Notes: generated from the letters alone by a model not told the origin. A stretch of 62,086 nucleotides of DNA from Streptomyces sp. 150FB (GCF_000818195.1 NZ_JTHL01000001.1:2508414-2570499); one strand, 5' to 3'. Positions 47,139 through 57,311 are shown, numbered from the stretch's first letter. Made by a program: numbers and translations.

Positions 47139-48647
47139 ATGGGAATAGTCGCCGGGTTGGACAGTTCGTCCGGGTTCACACGCATCGTCGTCTGTGACGC
47201 GGACACGGGTGCCGTGCTGCGGCAGGGGTACGCGCCACATCCGGTCGAGGCCAAAGCCACCGAGGTCGATCCGCAGGCCTGGCTGCTGTCGCTCGGCGAG
47301 GCCGCGTCCGGCGGGCTGCTGGAGGGCGTCCAGGCCATCGGCGTATCGGCGCAGCAGCACGGCATGGTGGCGCTGGACCGGGGGGGCAACCTCGTACGTC
47401 CGGCGCTGCTCGGCAACGACAAGCGGGCCCAGGTCGCCGCCGCCGATCTCGTCGACGCGCTCGGCGGCCGGCAGGCGTGGGCCGAGGCCATCGGGTCGGT
47501 GCCGCAGTCGGGGCAGGTCGTCGCCAAGCTGCGCTGGATGGCGCGCAACGAGCCGGAGGCCGCCCAGCACACCGCGCTGGTGATGCAGCCGCACGACTGG
47601 CTCGTCTGGCAGCTTCTGGGCAGGCCGGCGCGCAGGACGACCGACCGGGGCGCCGCTTCCGGTACGGGGTACTGGTCGGCGCGGACGGGTTCGTACCGTC
47701 CCGACCTTGTGGAGCTGGCCCTCGGCCACCAGGCGGCGCTGCCCGAGGTGCTCGGTCCCGCCGAGTCCGCGGGGACCACGCCCGAGGGGTTGCTGATCTC
47801 GGCCGGGACCGGCGAGACCATGGCCGCGGCCTTCGGGCTCGGGGTCGGGCCCGGGGACGCCGTGGTGTCGCTCGGGGCCTCGGGTTCCGTGATGGCCGTG
47901 CACCAGGAGGCGCTGGCCGATCCGGCGGGGCTGATCACGTCGTTCGCCGACGCCACCGGGATGCACCTGCCGGTGGTCCACACGCTGAACGCCGTACGGG
48001 CGCTGCGCGGCACCGCCGAGCTGCTCGGTACGCAGGACCTCGGCGAGCTGTCGGAGCTGGCGCTCAAGTCGACGCCGGGCTCCTCGGGCCTGGTGTTCCT
48101 GCCGTATCTGGAGGGCGAGCGGACCCCGCAGCTTCCGCACACCGCCGGCACCCTGACCGGGCTGCGCCGGGAGTCGATGAAGCCGGAGCACCTGGCGCGG
48201 GCCGCGTTCGAGGGCATGCTCTGCTCGCTGGCCGACGCGATGGACGTACTGCGCGACCGGGGGGTCGAGGTGCGGCGGGTGTTCCTGCTGGGCGCCGCCG
48301 CCGAACTGCCGGCCGTGCAGGCCCTGGCCCCGGCGATCTTCGGCGCGCAGATCGTCGTCCCGCAGCCCGCCGAGTACGCGGCGCTCGGCGCGGCCCGGCA
48401 GGCCGCCTGGGCGCTCGGGGTCTCGCAGGGGTCTCTTCCCTCGCACACCCCGCCGTCCTGGGGAGCCGCGGCGGCACAGGTGTTCGAGGCCGGGGAGGAC
48501 GGGCCGGTGGGGGCGGCGGTGCGGCAGCAGTACGTGGCCACCCGGGAACAGATTCACCCCGGGGCGTTCGCCACGGCTCCGGCGGGAGCAGAAACAGGGG
48601 GAGCACCAGAAGTAACGGGCACGCCGGGGGCAGCAGGGGCTTCTTGA
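47139..48647 (+). CDS. FGGY-family carbohydrate kinase (xylulokinase-like)
   Basis: This 502-residue sugar kinase begins GIVAGLDSSSGFTRIVVCD (phosphate-binding loop), has GVSAQQHGMVALD and the second domain motif VSLGASGSVMAVH, and ends in a disordered Ala/Gly tail of about 40 residues. It phosphorylates a sugar or polyol with ATP; the sequence is nearest to xylulokinases. ATG 47139 gives a normal FGGY start. The ABC exporter genes begin about 120 bases downstream. No isomerase or transporter for xylose is here, so the substrate is not certain. Confidence 0.87.
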   Translation: MGIVAGLDSSSGFTRIVVCDADTGAVLRQGYAPHPVEAKATEVDPQAWLLSLGEAASGGLLEGVQAIGVSAQQHGMVALDRGGNLVRPALLGNDKRAQVAAADLVDALGGRQAWAEAIGSVPQSGQVVAKLRWMARNEPEAAQHTALVMQPHDWLVWQLLGRPARRTTDRGAASGTGYWSARTGSYRPDLVELALGHQAALPEVLGPAESAGTTPEGLLISAGTGETMAAAFGLGVGPGDAVVSLGASGSVMAVHQEALADPAGLITSFADATGMHLPVVHTLNAVRALRGTAELLGTQDLGELSELALKSTPGSSGLVFLPYLEGERTPQLPHTAGTLTGLRRESMKPEHLARAAFEGMLCSLADAMDVLRDRGVEVRRVFLLGAAAELPAVQALAPAIFGAQIVVPQPAEYAALGAARQAAWALGVSQGSLPSHTPPSWGAAAAQVFEAGEDGPVGAAVRQQYVATREQIHPGAFATAPAGAETGGAPEVTGTPGAAGAS

Positions 48648-48768
48648 CCGGTCCTTGGGGTTAATCCCTTGGGAGTCCAGGGGTCGGGTGTCGCAAGATG
48701 GGGTCGGACCCCCGAGCTTGCCGACCCGTACCTTCCTGGTGCCTTCCGCCGATTCCGAGAGACTGCGC

Positions 48769-50502
48769 GTGCTGCTGAAACTTCTGCGAACCCATCTTGC
48801 CCCCTATAAAAGACCGATAGTCCTACTGGTGGCGCTGCAACTGCTTCAGACAGTCGCCACTCTGTACCTGCCCACCCTCAACGCGGACATCATCGACAAC
48901 GGTGTCGTGAAGGGGGACACGGGTTACATCCTGGAATTCGGCGGCATCATGCTGGTCATCAGCGTCGTCCAGGTGGTCTGCAACATGGGGGCCGTGTTCT
49001 ACGGAGCCCGGACCGCTTCGGCCGTCGGCCGTGATGTCCGGGCCGCGATATTCGGGCGGGTGCAGAGTTTCTCCGCCCGCGAGGTGGGGCAGTTCGGCGC
49101 CCCGTCGCTGATCACCCGTACCACCAACGACGTCCAGCAGGTGCAGATGCTGACGCTGATGTCGTTCACGCTGATGGTGTCCGCTCCCATCATGTGCGTC
49201 GGCGGCATCATCCTGGCGCTCAGCCAGGACGTCCCGCTCTCCTCGGTGCTGCTGGCCGTGGTGCCGGTGCTCGCGATCTGTGTCGGTCTCATCGTCAGGA
49301 AGATGCGCCCGCTGTTCCGGCAGATGCAGAAGAAGCTGGACAGCGTGAACCGCGTGCTGCGCGAGCAGATCACCGGCAACCGCGTGATCAGGGCCTTCGT
49401 CAGGGACGACTACGAGAAGGCGCGGTTCGGACAGGCCAACAACGAACTGGCCGCCCTCCAGCTCTCCACGGGCCGGCTGATGTCGCTGATGTTCCCGACC
49501 GTGATGACGGTCGTGAACCTGTCGTCCATCGCCGTGGTCTGGTTCGGCGCGCACCGCATCGCGAGCGGCGGTATGGAGATCGGGGCGCTGACCGCGTTCC
49601 TCTCGTACCTGATGCAGATCGTGATGGCTGTGATGATGGCCACCTTCATGTTCATGATGGTGCCGCGCGCCGAGGTGTGCGCCGAGCGCATCGAGGAGGT
49701 GCTCGGGACCAGGTCCAGCGTCGTACCGCCGAAGGAGCCGGTATTGGAGCTGGGACGGCACGGGCATCTTGAGGTGCGGGGCGCGGAGTTCCGCTTCCCC
49801 GGCGCCGAGGAGCCGGTGCTGCGCGAGATCACGCTGACCGCGCGTCCCGGCGAGACGACCGCCGTGATCGGGTCGACGGGCAGCGGGAAGTCGACGCTGC
49901 TGAGCCTGATACCCCGGCTGATGGACGCGACCGACGGGCAGGTGCTCGTCGACGGGCAGGACGTACGGGTGCTCGACCCGGCGCTGCTGGCGAAGACCGT
50001 GAGCCTGGTGCCGCAGAAGCCGTACCTGTTCTCGGGGACCGTCGCGACGAACCTGCGGTACGGCAACCCCGAAGCGACCGACGACGAGCTGTGGCAGGCG
50101 CTGGAGGTGGCCCAGGCCAAGGACTTCGTCTCCGGCCTGGAGGCCGGCCTCAACGCCCCCATCTCCCAGGGCGGCACGAATGTCTCCGGCGGCCAGCGGC
50201 AGCGGCTCGCGATCGCGCGGACCCTGGTGCAGCGCCCGGAGATCTACCTGTTCGACGACTCGTTCTCGGCGCTGGACTACGCGACGGACGCGGCGCTGCG
50301 GCGCGCGCTGGCGCAGGAGACCGCCGAGGCGACCGTGGTGATCGTCGCCCAGCGGGTCTCGACCATCCGGGACGCCGACCGGATCATCGTCCTCGACGAG
50401 GGCCGGGTCGTCGGCAGTGGCCGCCATCACGAGCTGATGGCGGACAACGTGACGTACCGGGAGATAGTGCTCTCCCAGTTGACCGAGGCGGAGGCTGCCT
50501 GA
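48769..50502 (+). CDS. ABC exporter, half A (membrane plus ATPase)
   Basis: This 577-residue half transporter has six predicted helices (about 1-320) and a nucleotide-binding domain: Walker A GSTGSGKST (about 367), canonical signature VSGGQRQR (about 470) and Walker B IYLFDDSFSALD (about 493). GTG 48769 is preferred because the membrane domain begins there; a longer frame to 48655 has no homology. Its stop overlaps the ATG of the next half (TGATG), so the two form a heterodimer, as in the BmrCD/TM287-288 group. Substrates of such pairs are lipids, drugs or peptides; not predictable here. Confidence 0.92.
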   Translation: MLLKLLRTHLAPYKRPIVLLVALQLLQTVATLYLPTLNADIIDNGVVKGDTGYILEFGGIMLVISVVQVVCNMGAVFYGARTASAVGRDVRAAIFGRVQSFSAREVGQFGAPSLITRTTNDVQQVQMLTLMSFTLMVSAPIMCVGGIILALSQDVPLSSVLLAVVPVLAICVGLIVRKMRPLFRQMQKKLDSVNRVLREQITGNRVIRAFVRDDYEKARFGQANNELAALQLSTGRLMSLMFPTVMTVVNLSSIAVVWFGAHRIASGGMEIGALTAFLSYLMQIVMAVMMATFMFMMVPRAEVCAERIEEVLGTRSSVVPPKEPVLELGRHGHLEVRGAEFRFPGAEEPVLREITLTARPGETTAVIGSTGSGKSTLLSLIPRLMDATDGQVLVDGQDVRVLDPALLAKTVSLVPQKPYLFSGTVATNLRYGNPEATDDELWQALEVAQAKDFVSGLEAGLNAPISQGGTNVSGGQRQRLAIARTLVQRPEIYLFDDSFSALDYATDAALRRALAQETAEATVVIVAQRVSTIRDADRIIVLDEGRVVGSGRHHELMADNVTYREIVLSQLTEAEAA

Positions 50503-52430
50503 TGAGCGGTCCGGGCGGACGCATGATGATGGCTGGCGCTCCCAACCAGCGGTCCACGGATTTCAAGGGCTCGGGCAAGCGGCTGCTGCGGCGGCTGGCC
50601 GTCGAGAAGACGCTGCTCTCCTGGATGCTGGTGGCCGGCGTACTGAGCGTGGCGCTGGCCGTGGTCGGGCCGAAGGTCCTCGGCAAGGCCACCGACCTGA
50701 TCTTCGCCGGTGTCATCGGCGACCAGATGCCGCACGGCGCCACCAAGGCGCAGACGATCGAGGCGCTGCGCGCCAAGGGCCAGGGCACCCTGGCCGACCT
50801 GCTCTCCGGGGTGAACTTCACCCCCGGCGACGGCATCGACTTCGGCCAGGTGGGCAACGTCCTGCTGGTGGCCCTGGTGATCTACGTGGGCGCCGGGCTG
50901 ATGCTGCTGCTGTCGACGCGGATGTCCATCCGGATCATCAACCGTACGGTGATCCGGCTGCGCGCCGAGGTGCAGGGGAAGCTGTCCCGGCTGCCGCTGT
51001 CGTACTTCGACAAGCAGCCGCGCGGCGAGGTGCTCAGCCGAGCGACGAACGACGTCGACAACATCGCGCAGACCATGCAGCAGACCATGGGCCAGCTCGT
51101 GAACTCGGTCCTGACGATCGTCGGCGTGCTGGTGATGATGTTCTGGATCTCGTGGCTGCTCGCGCTGGTCGCGCTGGTGACCGTGCCGCTGTCGGTCTTC
51201 GTCGCCGCCAAGGTCGGCAAGCGGTCGCAGCCGCAGTTCGTGCAGCAGTGGAAGGTCACCGGCAAGCTCAACGCCCATATCGAGGAGATGTACACCGGGC
51301 ACGCGCTGGTGAAGGTCTTCGGGCGGCAGGACGAGTCGGCGGAGGCGTTCAGGGAGCAGAACGACCAGCTCTACGAGGCCGTGTTCAAGGCGCAGTTCAA
51401 CAGCGGGATCATGCAGCCGCTGATGGCCTTCGTCTCCAACATCAACTACGTGCTGATCGCGGTCGTCGGCGGGCTGCGGGTCGCTTCGGGCGCGCTGTCC
51501 ATCGGTGACGTGCAGGCCTTCGTGCAGTACTCGCGGCAGTTCTCGACTCCGCTGACGCAGGTCGCCTCGATGGCGAACCTGATCCAGTCGGGTGTCGCCT
51601 CGGCCGAGCGGATCTTCGAGCTGCTCGACTCCGAGGAGCAGGAGGAGGACGGGCCCTCCGTGGAGCGGCTGCACGAGGCCCAGGGGCGCGTGGAGCTGGA
51701 GAAGGTGGCGTTCCGCTACGCCCCGGAGAAGCCGCTGATCGAGAATCTGTCGATCTCGGTGGACCCGGGGCAGACGGTCGCGATCGTCGGCCCGACCGGG
51801 GCGGGCAAGACCACCCTGGTCAATCTGCTGATGCGGTTCTACGAGGTGACGAGCGGCCGGATAGTCCTGGACGGCATGGACATCGCGAAGATGTCGCGTG
51901 AGGAGCTGCGGTCCGGGATAGGCATGGTCCTCCAGGACACCTGGCTGTTCGGCGGCAGCATCGCCGACAACATCGCGTACGGCGCCGCGCGCGATGTCAG
52001 CCGGGAGGAGATCGAGGAGGCGGCGCGGGCCGCGCACGCCGACCGGTTCATCCGTACGCTGCCCGACGGTTACGACACGGTGATCGACGACGACGGGGCC
52101 GGCGTCAGCGCCGGCGAGAAGCAACTCATAACCATCGCACGGGCGTTCCTGTCCGACCCGGTGATCCTGGTGCTCGACGAGGCGACCAGCTCCGTGGACA
52201 CCCGTACGGAGGTGCTCATCCAGAAGGCAATGGCGCGCCTCGCCCACGGCCGTACGAGCTTTGTGATCGCTCACCGGCTCTCCACCATCCGGGACGCCGA
52301 TGTGATCCTCGTGATGGAGGACGGGTCGATCGTCGAACAGGGCACGCACGACGAGCTGTTGGCGGCGCAGGGCGCGTACGCGCGGCTGTACGCGGCGCAG
52401 TTCGCGCAGGCGGTCGCCGAGGTCGACTGA
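50502..52430 (+). CDS. ABC exporter, half B (membrane plus ATPase)
   Basis: This 642-residue partner has a longer membrane domain with an inserted segment between the first helices (about 65-120), which may be an extracellular loop. Walker A is GPTGAGKTT (about 428), Walker B VILVLDEATSSVD (about 556), and the signature reads VSAGEKQ (about 534) instead of LSGGQ. Such asymmetry between halves is usual in heterodimeric exporters with one consensus and one degenerate ATP site. It is translationally coupled to half A and ends at a convergent hairpin. Confidence 0.92.
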   Translation: MSGPGGRMMMAGAPNQRSTDFKGSGKRLLRRLAVEKTLLSWMLVAGVLSVALAVVGPKVLGKATDLIFAGVIGDQMPHGATKAQTIEALRAKGQGTLADLLSGVNFTPGDGIDFGQVGNVLLVALVIYVGAGLMLLLSTRMSIRIINRTVIRLRAEVQGKLSRLPLSYFDKQPRGEVLSRATNDVDNIAQTMQQTMGQLVNSVLTIVGVLVMMFWISWLLALVALVTVPLSVFVAAKVGKRSQPQFVQQWKVTGKLNAHIEEMYTGHALVKVFGRQDESAEAFREQNDQLYEAVFKAQFNSGIMQPLMAFVSNINYVLIAVVGGLRVASGALSIGDVQAFVQYSRQFSTPLTQVASMANLIQSGVASAERIFELLDSEEQEEDGPSVERLHEAQGRVELEKVAFRYAPEKPLIENLSISVDPGQTVAIVGPTGAGKTTLVNLLMRFYEVTSGRIVLDGMDIAKMSREELRSGIGMVLQDTWLFGGSIADNIAYGAARDVSREEIEEAARAAHADRFIRTLPDGYDTVIDDDGAGVSAGEKQLITIARAFLSDPVILVLDEATSSVDTRTEVLIQKAMARLAHGRTSFVIAHRLSTIRDADVILVMEDGSIVEQGTHDELLAAQGAYARLYAAQFAQAVAEVD

Positions 52431-52454
52431 GCAGGGGGCGGGGTCGGTTCGTCC

Positions 52455-52498
52455 CGGCGCCGCGCTCCTGCCGTCACGTCGGCGGGGGCGCGGCGCCG
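52455..52498. terminator. Convergent hairpin after ABC and sigma genes
   Basis: Arms of 19 bases (52455-52473 and 52480-52498) pair with two mismatches around TCACGT. It separates the ABC exporter operon (+) from the sigma factor gene (-). Confidence 0.8.
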
Positions 52499-52506
52499 TT
52501 GTCCGT

Positions 52507-53703
52507 TCAGTCGAGGTAGCCGCGTAGTTGGTCCGCGAAGGTGTGGTCGCGCAGCTTGCTGAGCGTCTTGGACTCGATCTGGCGGATACGTTCGCGGGTC
52601 ACCCCGAAGATCCCGCCGATCTCCTCCAGCGTGCGCGGCCGGCCGTCGGCGAGCCCGTACCGGAGCTGGACGACCTTGCGTTCACGCTCGCCGAGGGTGG
52701 AGAGCACCGCGTCCAGGTGCTCGCGCAGCAGCAGGAACGCCGCCGACTCGACGGGGGAAGCGGCGTCGCCGTCCTCGATCAGGTCGCCGAGCGCGACATC
52801 GTCCTCCTCGCCCACCGGGAGGTGCAGCGAGATCGGTTCCTGGGCGAGCCGCAGGACTTCGCCGACCCGTGCGGGGGTCAGGTCCACCAGGGCGGCGACC
52901 TCCTCGTGGGTCGGCTCGAAGCCGCGTTCCTGGAGCAGCCCGCGCTGCACCCGGATGACTCGGTTGATCAACTCGACGACATGGACGGGGACCCGGATCG
53001 TACGGGCCTGGTCCGCCAGCGCCCTGGACATCGCCTGCCGGATCCACCAGGTGGCGTACGTCGAGAACTTGTAGCCGCGCGCGTAGTCGAACTTCTCAAC
53101 TGCCCTGATCAGGCCGAGGTTTCCCTCCTGGACCAGATCCAGCATGGTCAGTCCGCGCCCGATGTAGCGCTTGGCGACGGAGACGACGAGCCGCAGATTC
53201 GCCTCGATCAGACGGCGCTTGGCCACCCGGCCGAGAACCACCAGCCGGTCGAGATCGTGGGCGAGCCGGGAGTCGAGATCGGGGGTGGTGCCGAGCTTCT
53301 CCTCGGCGAAGAGTCCGGCCTCGACCCGGCGGGCCAGGTCGACCTCCTCGACGGCGGTGAGCAGTGGGATACGGCCGATCTCCCGGAGGTACTGGCGGAA
53401 GAGGTCGGACGAGGGGCCGCCGGTGTCCGCGCGGGCGGAGCGGCGCTCGGAGGGGCTGGGCGCCACTGGCATCTCGGTCTCGGTCAGAGGCGGGAGCTGT
53501 GTCAGGGGTTCGTTCAGCGGTGCGTTCAGGGATTCGTTCAGGGGCTCGGTCAGGGTCAGAGTCTGGGTCTGCGTCTGCACGGGGGCGACCTCCTGGGTGA
53601 TCGCTGCACGACGAGCGGATCCGCGGGGGTGAGAAGGCCCACCTCGGGTGAACCGGCCATGCTCCGAGGACTCAGGCACCACAATCAGTGTGGGGTACGA
53701 CAC
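52507..53703 (-). CDS. hrdA: Primary-type sigma factor, HrdA-like
   Basis: This 398-residue group 2 sigma-70 protein has an N-terminal variable region, then region 1.2 ([16 protein letters not shown]), region 2 ([37 protein letters not shown]...[10 protein letters not shown], described as blocks), region 3 and region 4 ([27 protein letters not shown]). Length and location beside dnaG fit HrdA, one of several Hrd sigma factors of Streptomyces; HrdB would carry a long lysine-rich N-terminus and HrdC/D are shorter. GTG 53703 follows GGGGGAG. The N-terminus carries [10 protein letters not shown] and [13 protein letters not shown] repeats. HrdA versus another Hrd is inferred. Confidence 0.85.
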   Translation of the reverse strand: MSYPTLIVVPESSEHGRFTRGGPSHPRGSARRAAITQEVAPVQTQTQTLTLTEPLNESLNAPLNEPLTQLPPLTETEMPVAPSPSERRSARADTGGPSSDLFRQYLREIGRIPLLTAVEEVDLARRVEAGLFAEEKLGTTPDLDSRLAHDLDRLVVLGRVAKRRLIEANLRLVVSVAKRYIGRGLTMLDLVQEGNLGLIRAVEKFDYARGYKFSTYATWWIRQAMSRALADQARTIRVPVHVVELINRVIRVQRGLLQERGFEPTHEEVAALVDLTPARVGEVLRLAQEPISLHLPVGEEDDVALGDLIEDGDAASPVESAAFLLLREHLDAVLSTLGERERKVVQLRYGLADGRPRTLEEIGGIFGVTRERIRQIESKTLSKLRDHTFADQLRGYLD

Positions 53704-53823
53704 ATCTCCCCCACGAGGGGTGTGCGTCCACTTTCTGAGACCTGTATGTGAGCGGGCCGTGACTCGCTGCCTGGCGCCGGATCCGGCGGGCCGGGCGGGT
53801 TGGTCTGGTTGGGCCGTGTCCGG

Positions 53824-55737
53824 CTAGAGCGCGGCGGCGCCGTGGTTGCGCAGCGACTGGCTGTACTGCTGGAGCACCCACAACTCGTTCTGCACGGCGG
53901 TGAACTGCCCGGGGTCGGTGCCGCCGCTGAGCCGGGTCAGTGTGCCCGTCACATCGTGGATACGGCGCTCCACGGCGCGCAGCCGCACCTGGACGAGCTG
54001 CTGGCCCGCGTACATCTCGTCGATGGCCTTGCCCCGGAAGACCTCGACGGCCAGTTCGGTGACCAGATTGCGCACCGTGTCGTTCGGTACGGTCTCCAGC
54101 ACCAGCGTCAGGTATCCGCGCCCGTCGCTCACGCCCTGCTCGGCGCCGCCCGCGTCCTCGATGCACTGGCGCACCGTGGCGTACGGCGGTGCCGTGAACT
54201 CGTCGGCGCCGTAGGCGTCGAAGGCCGGGGAGACCAGTTCGGGCCGCTGGAGGGCGAGTTTGAGCAGCTCGCGCTCGGTGCGGTGGGCGGGGCTGCGGAG
54301 GTGCAGCGCGGGGCCCGAGGGCCCCGCGGGCGCCTGGTTCTCGTACGGTCGGCCCTCGCCGCGCTGGTCGCGGCGCTCGGGCGCGGCAGGGCCCTTGCCG
54401 CCCCTGTCACGCGCCCAGCGCGCCACCTGGGAGACCCGCTTGACCACGAACTGGGTGTCGAGGATGCCGAGGATGCCTGCGAGCTGGACGGCGACCTCGT
54501 GCTGCGAGGCGCCGTTCTTGATACGGGCGACGATCGGCGCCGCCTCGTCGAGCGCGGCCGCCCGCCCGGCCGGCGTCTCCAGGTCGTACCGCGAGACGAT
54601 CTGCCGGATCGCGAACTCGAAGAGCGGCGTGCGTGGTTCGACCAGGTCGAGGACCGCGTCGTCGCCCTTGGCGAGGCGCAGTTCGCACGGGTCCATGTTG
54701 TCGGGGGCGATGGCGATGTAGGTCTCGGCCGCGAACTTCTGGTCGTCCTCGAAGGCGCGCAGCGCGGCCTTCTGGCCCGCCGCGTCTCCGTCGAAGGTGA
54801 AGATCACCCGCGCGCTGCCGTTGTCCATCAGCAGCCTGCGCAGGATCTTGATGTGGTCGGTGCCGAAGGCGGTGCCGCAGGTGGCGATGGCGGTGGTGAC
54901 GCCGGCCAGGTGGCAGGCCATCACATCGGTGTAGCCCTCGACGACCACGGCTCTGCTGGACTTGGCGATGTCCTTCTTGGCCAGGTCGACGCCGTACAGC
55001 ACCTGCGACTTCTTGTAGATCGGGGTCTCGGGCGTGTTCAGGTACTTGGGGCCGTTGTCGTCGTCGCGCAGTTTGCGCGCGCCGAAGCCGACGACCTCGC
55101 CCGAGATGTCGCGGATCGGCCACATCAGCCGCCCCCGGAAGCGGTCGATCGGACCGCGCCGGCCGTCCTGGGAGAGGCCGGAGAGCACCAGTTCCTTGTC
55201 GGAGAAGCCCTTGCCGCGCAGATAGCTGGTCAGGTGGTCCCAGCCGACCGGGCTGTAGCCGACGCTGAAGTGCTCGGCCGCCGCCTGGTCGAAGCCGCGC
55301 TCGGCGAGGAACTTCCGGCCGATCTCGGCCTCGGCGCCGCCGAGCTGTTCGATGTAGAACTCCGCGGCGATCTTGTGCGCCTCGACCAGCCGGGTGCGCT
55401 CGCCGCGCTGGCCCGCCGGGTTGTACCCGCCTTCTTCGTACCGGAGGGTGATGCCCGCCTGGGCGGCGAGGCGCTCGACCGTCTCGGAGAACGAGAGATG
55501 GTCGATCTTCATCACGAAGGCGATGGTGTCCCCGCCCTCCTGGCAGCCGAAGCAGTGGAAGAGACCCTTGCTCGGACTGACCTGGAAGGAGGGGGACTTC
55601 TCGTCGTGGAAGGGGCAGAGCCCCTTCAGATTGCCGCCGCCCGCGCTGCGTAGCTGGAGGTACTCGGACACAACGGCGTCGATCGGGACCGCGTCCCGTA
55701 CCGCCTTCACGTCGTCATCGTTGATCCTGCCGGCCAC
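53824..55737 (-). CDS. dnaG: DNA primase DnaG
   Basis: This 637-residue primase makes RNA primers at replication forks. The N-terminal zinc-binding domain has C41, H44, C62 and C65 (CPFH...CFGC). The catalytic TOPRIM core shows VVVEGYTDVMA and FTFDGDAAG with the conserved acidic residues. A Gly/Pro-rich linker around 455-495 leads to the C-terminal DnaB-binding domain. ATG 55737 gives the usual MAGRINDDDVKAVRD start. It lies between the sigma factor gene and a ferredoxin reductase gene, 68 bases after the latter. Confidence 0.98.
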   Translation of the reverse strand: MAGRINDDDVKAVRDAVPIDAVVSEYLQLRSAGGGNLKGLCPFHDEKSPSFQVSPSKGLFHCFGCQEGGDTIAFVMKIDHLSFSETVERLAAQAGITLRYEEGGYNPAGQRGERTRLVEAHKIAAEFYIEQLGGAEAEIGRKFLAERGFDQAAAEHFSVGYSPVGWDHLTSYLRGKGFSDKELVLSGLSQDGRRGPIDRFRGRLMWPIRDISGEVVGFGARKLRDDDNGPKYLNTPETPIYKKSQVLYGVDLAKKDIAKSSRAVVVEGYTDVMACHLAGVTTAIATCGTAFGTDHIKILRRLLMDNGSARVIFTFDGDAAGQKAALRAFEDDQKFAAETYIAIAPDNMDPCELRLAKGDDAVLDLVEPRTPLFEFAIRQIVSRYDLETPAGRAAALDEAAPIVARIKNGASQHEVAVQLAGILGILDTQFVVKRVSQVARWARDRGGKGPAAPERRDQRGEGRPYENQAPAGPSGPALHLRSPAHRTERELLKLALQRPELVSPAFDAYGADEFTAPPYATVRQCIEDAGGAEQGVSDGRGYLTLVLETVPNDTVRNLVTELAVEVFRGKAIDEMYAGQQLVQVRLRAVERRIHDVTGTLTRLSGGTDPGQFTAVQNELWVLQQYSQSLRNHGAAAL

Positions 55738-55805
55738 GCGGTGAATTCTACGGGGACGGACCCGCGCTCATTCCCGGCCAGGGGTCCCCGATCTTCGCGG
55801 GGCCC

Positions 55806-57080
55806 TCAGGGGGCGAGTGAGCCGAGTGGGGCAGAGGGGTCGGCGAGGGCGTCCAGGTCCTGCTGGGCACCGGAGCGGATGAGGCGCTGGATGTCCTCCG
55901 TGACATCCCACACGTTGACGTTCATCCCGGCGAGCACCCTGCGGTCCTTCAGCCAGAAGGCGACAAATTCCCTTTTCCCGGCGTCGCCGCGTACGACCAC
56001 CTGGTCGTAGGAGCCGGGCGGCGCCCAGCCGGAGTACTCCAGGCCCAGGTCGTACTGGTCGGAGAAGAAGTACGGGATCCGCTCGTAGGCGAGGTCCTGG
56101 CCGAGCATCGCGCGGGCCGCGGCGGGGCCGCCGTTGAGGGCGTTGGCCCAGTGCTCGACCCGTACCCGGGCGCCGGGCGCGGCGCCGTGCCGGGCGAACG
56201 GGAAGGACGCGACGTCGCCGGCCGCGAAGACGTCCGGGTCGGACGTACGCAGGCTCGCGTCGACGGCGATGCCGCCGCCGTGGGCGCGGTCGGCGATCAC
56301 CAGGCCCGCGGACTCGGCGAGCGCCGTGCGTGGTGCGGCGCCGATCGCGGCGAGCACGTCGTGGGCGGGGTGTTCCTCGCCGTCGTCCGTACGGGCGGCG
56401 AGGACGACGCCGTCCTGGCCGGTGATCTCGGTGAGCCGGGCGCCGAAGTGGAAGCGGACGCCGTGCTCGCGGTGCAGCTCGGTGAAGAGCTGGCCCAGCT
56501 CGGGGCCGATGACCTGGTGGAGCGGGGTCTGCTCGGCCTCGACGACGGTGACCTCGGCGCCGTAACTGCGGGCCGCCGCCGCCACTTCCAGGCCGATCCA
56601 GCCGGCGCCGGCGATGACGAGGTGGCCGTTGTCGCGGCCCAGCGAGGTCAGTACGCGGCGCAGCCGGTCGGCGTGCGCGAGCCTGCGCAGGTGGTGGACG
56701 CCGGCCAGATCCGTACCGGGGATGTCGAGGCGGCGCGGCTCGGCGCCGGTGGCCAGCAGCAGTTTGTCGTAGCGCACGGACGTACCGTCCCCGAGGTGCA
56801 CACACCGGGTGGCGCGGTCGATCGCCGTGACGGTCTGGCCGAGATGCAGTTCGACCTGCGCCTGGGCGTACCAGGCGGGTTCGTGGACGAAGACGCTGTC
56901 GCGCTCCTCCTTGCCCGTCAAATAGCCCTTGGAGAGGGGTGGCCGTTCGTACGGATGGTCGCGCTCGTCGCCGATCAGGATCACCCGCCCGGTGAACCCT
57001 TCAGCTCGCAGCGTTTCCGCGGCCTTCGCCCCGGCCAGTCCACCGCCGACGATGACAAATGTCCGATGTGCGTCGACCAC
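55806..57080 (-). CDS. FAD-dependent ferredoxin/rubredoxin reductase
   Basis: This 424-residue pyridine nucleotide-disulfide-type reductase without redox Cys has the FAD motif VIVGGGLAGAKAAE (8-21), NAD motif VIAGAGWIGLEVA and the FAD-binding ASFPFARHG/AAGDVA region. It is of the putidaredoxin reductase kind that passes NAD(P)H electrons to ferredoxins, and so could serve the P450/ferredoxin pair at 252-1666, though nothing links them physically. The C-terminal reductase domain is present (about 325-405). GTG 57080 follows GAGGAGG. It is between dgt and dnaG, all on the minus strand. Confidence 0.9.
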   Translation of the reverse strand: MVDAHRTFVIVGGGLAGAKAAETLRAEGFTGRVILIGDERDHPYERPPLSKGYLTGKEERDSVFVHEPAWYAQAQVELHLGQTVTAIDRATRCVHLGDGTSVRYDKLLLATGAEPRRLDIPGTDLAGVHHLRRLAHADRLRRVLTSLGRDNGHLVIAGAGWIGLEVAAAARSYGAEVTVVEAEQTPLHQVIGPELGQLFTELHREHGVRFHFGARLTEITGQDGVVLAARTDDGEEHPAHDVLAAIGAAPRTALAESAGLVIADRAHGGGIAVDASLRTSDPDVFAAGDVASFPFARHGAAPGARVRVEHWANALNGGPAAARAMLGQDLAYERIPYFFSDQYDLGLEYSGWAPPGSYDQVVVRGDAGKREFVAFWLKDRRVLAGMNVNVWDVTEDIQRLIRSGAQQDLDALADPSAPLGSLAP

Positions 57081-57273
57081 TTGATGCCTCCTCTTTACTC
57101 AGCCGCCATCTGCGAGCGTCCCGCACGGAGCGTGATGGCGAAAGAGGGGAAGCTCCATGGGCGTGTTTCAAGGCTGTGATCTGGCTGCTTTCGTACCGCT
57201 GATCCCATAAGGCGCGTGTCAGGATCGGCGGGAACCGAGAGGGGTCCGGGGTGTCTTCCGGGCGCCGGCGAGG

Positions 57274-57291
57274 TCTGGACCAATTCTGGAC
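57274..57291. repeat. TCTGGAC direct repeat with 11-bp period
   Basis: TCTGGAC occurs at 57274-57280 and 57285-57291, placing both copies on the same DNA face in the 230-base gap between dgt and the reductase gene. It could be a binding site for a regulator. Confidence 0.5.
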
Positions 57292-57311
57292 GGGTCTTCG
57301 CCGATGGGGCG

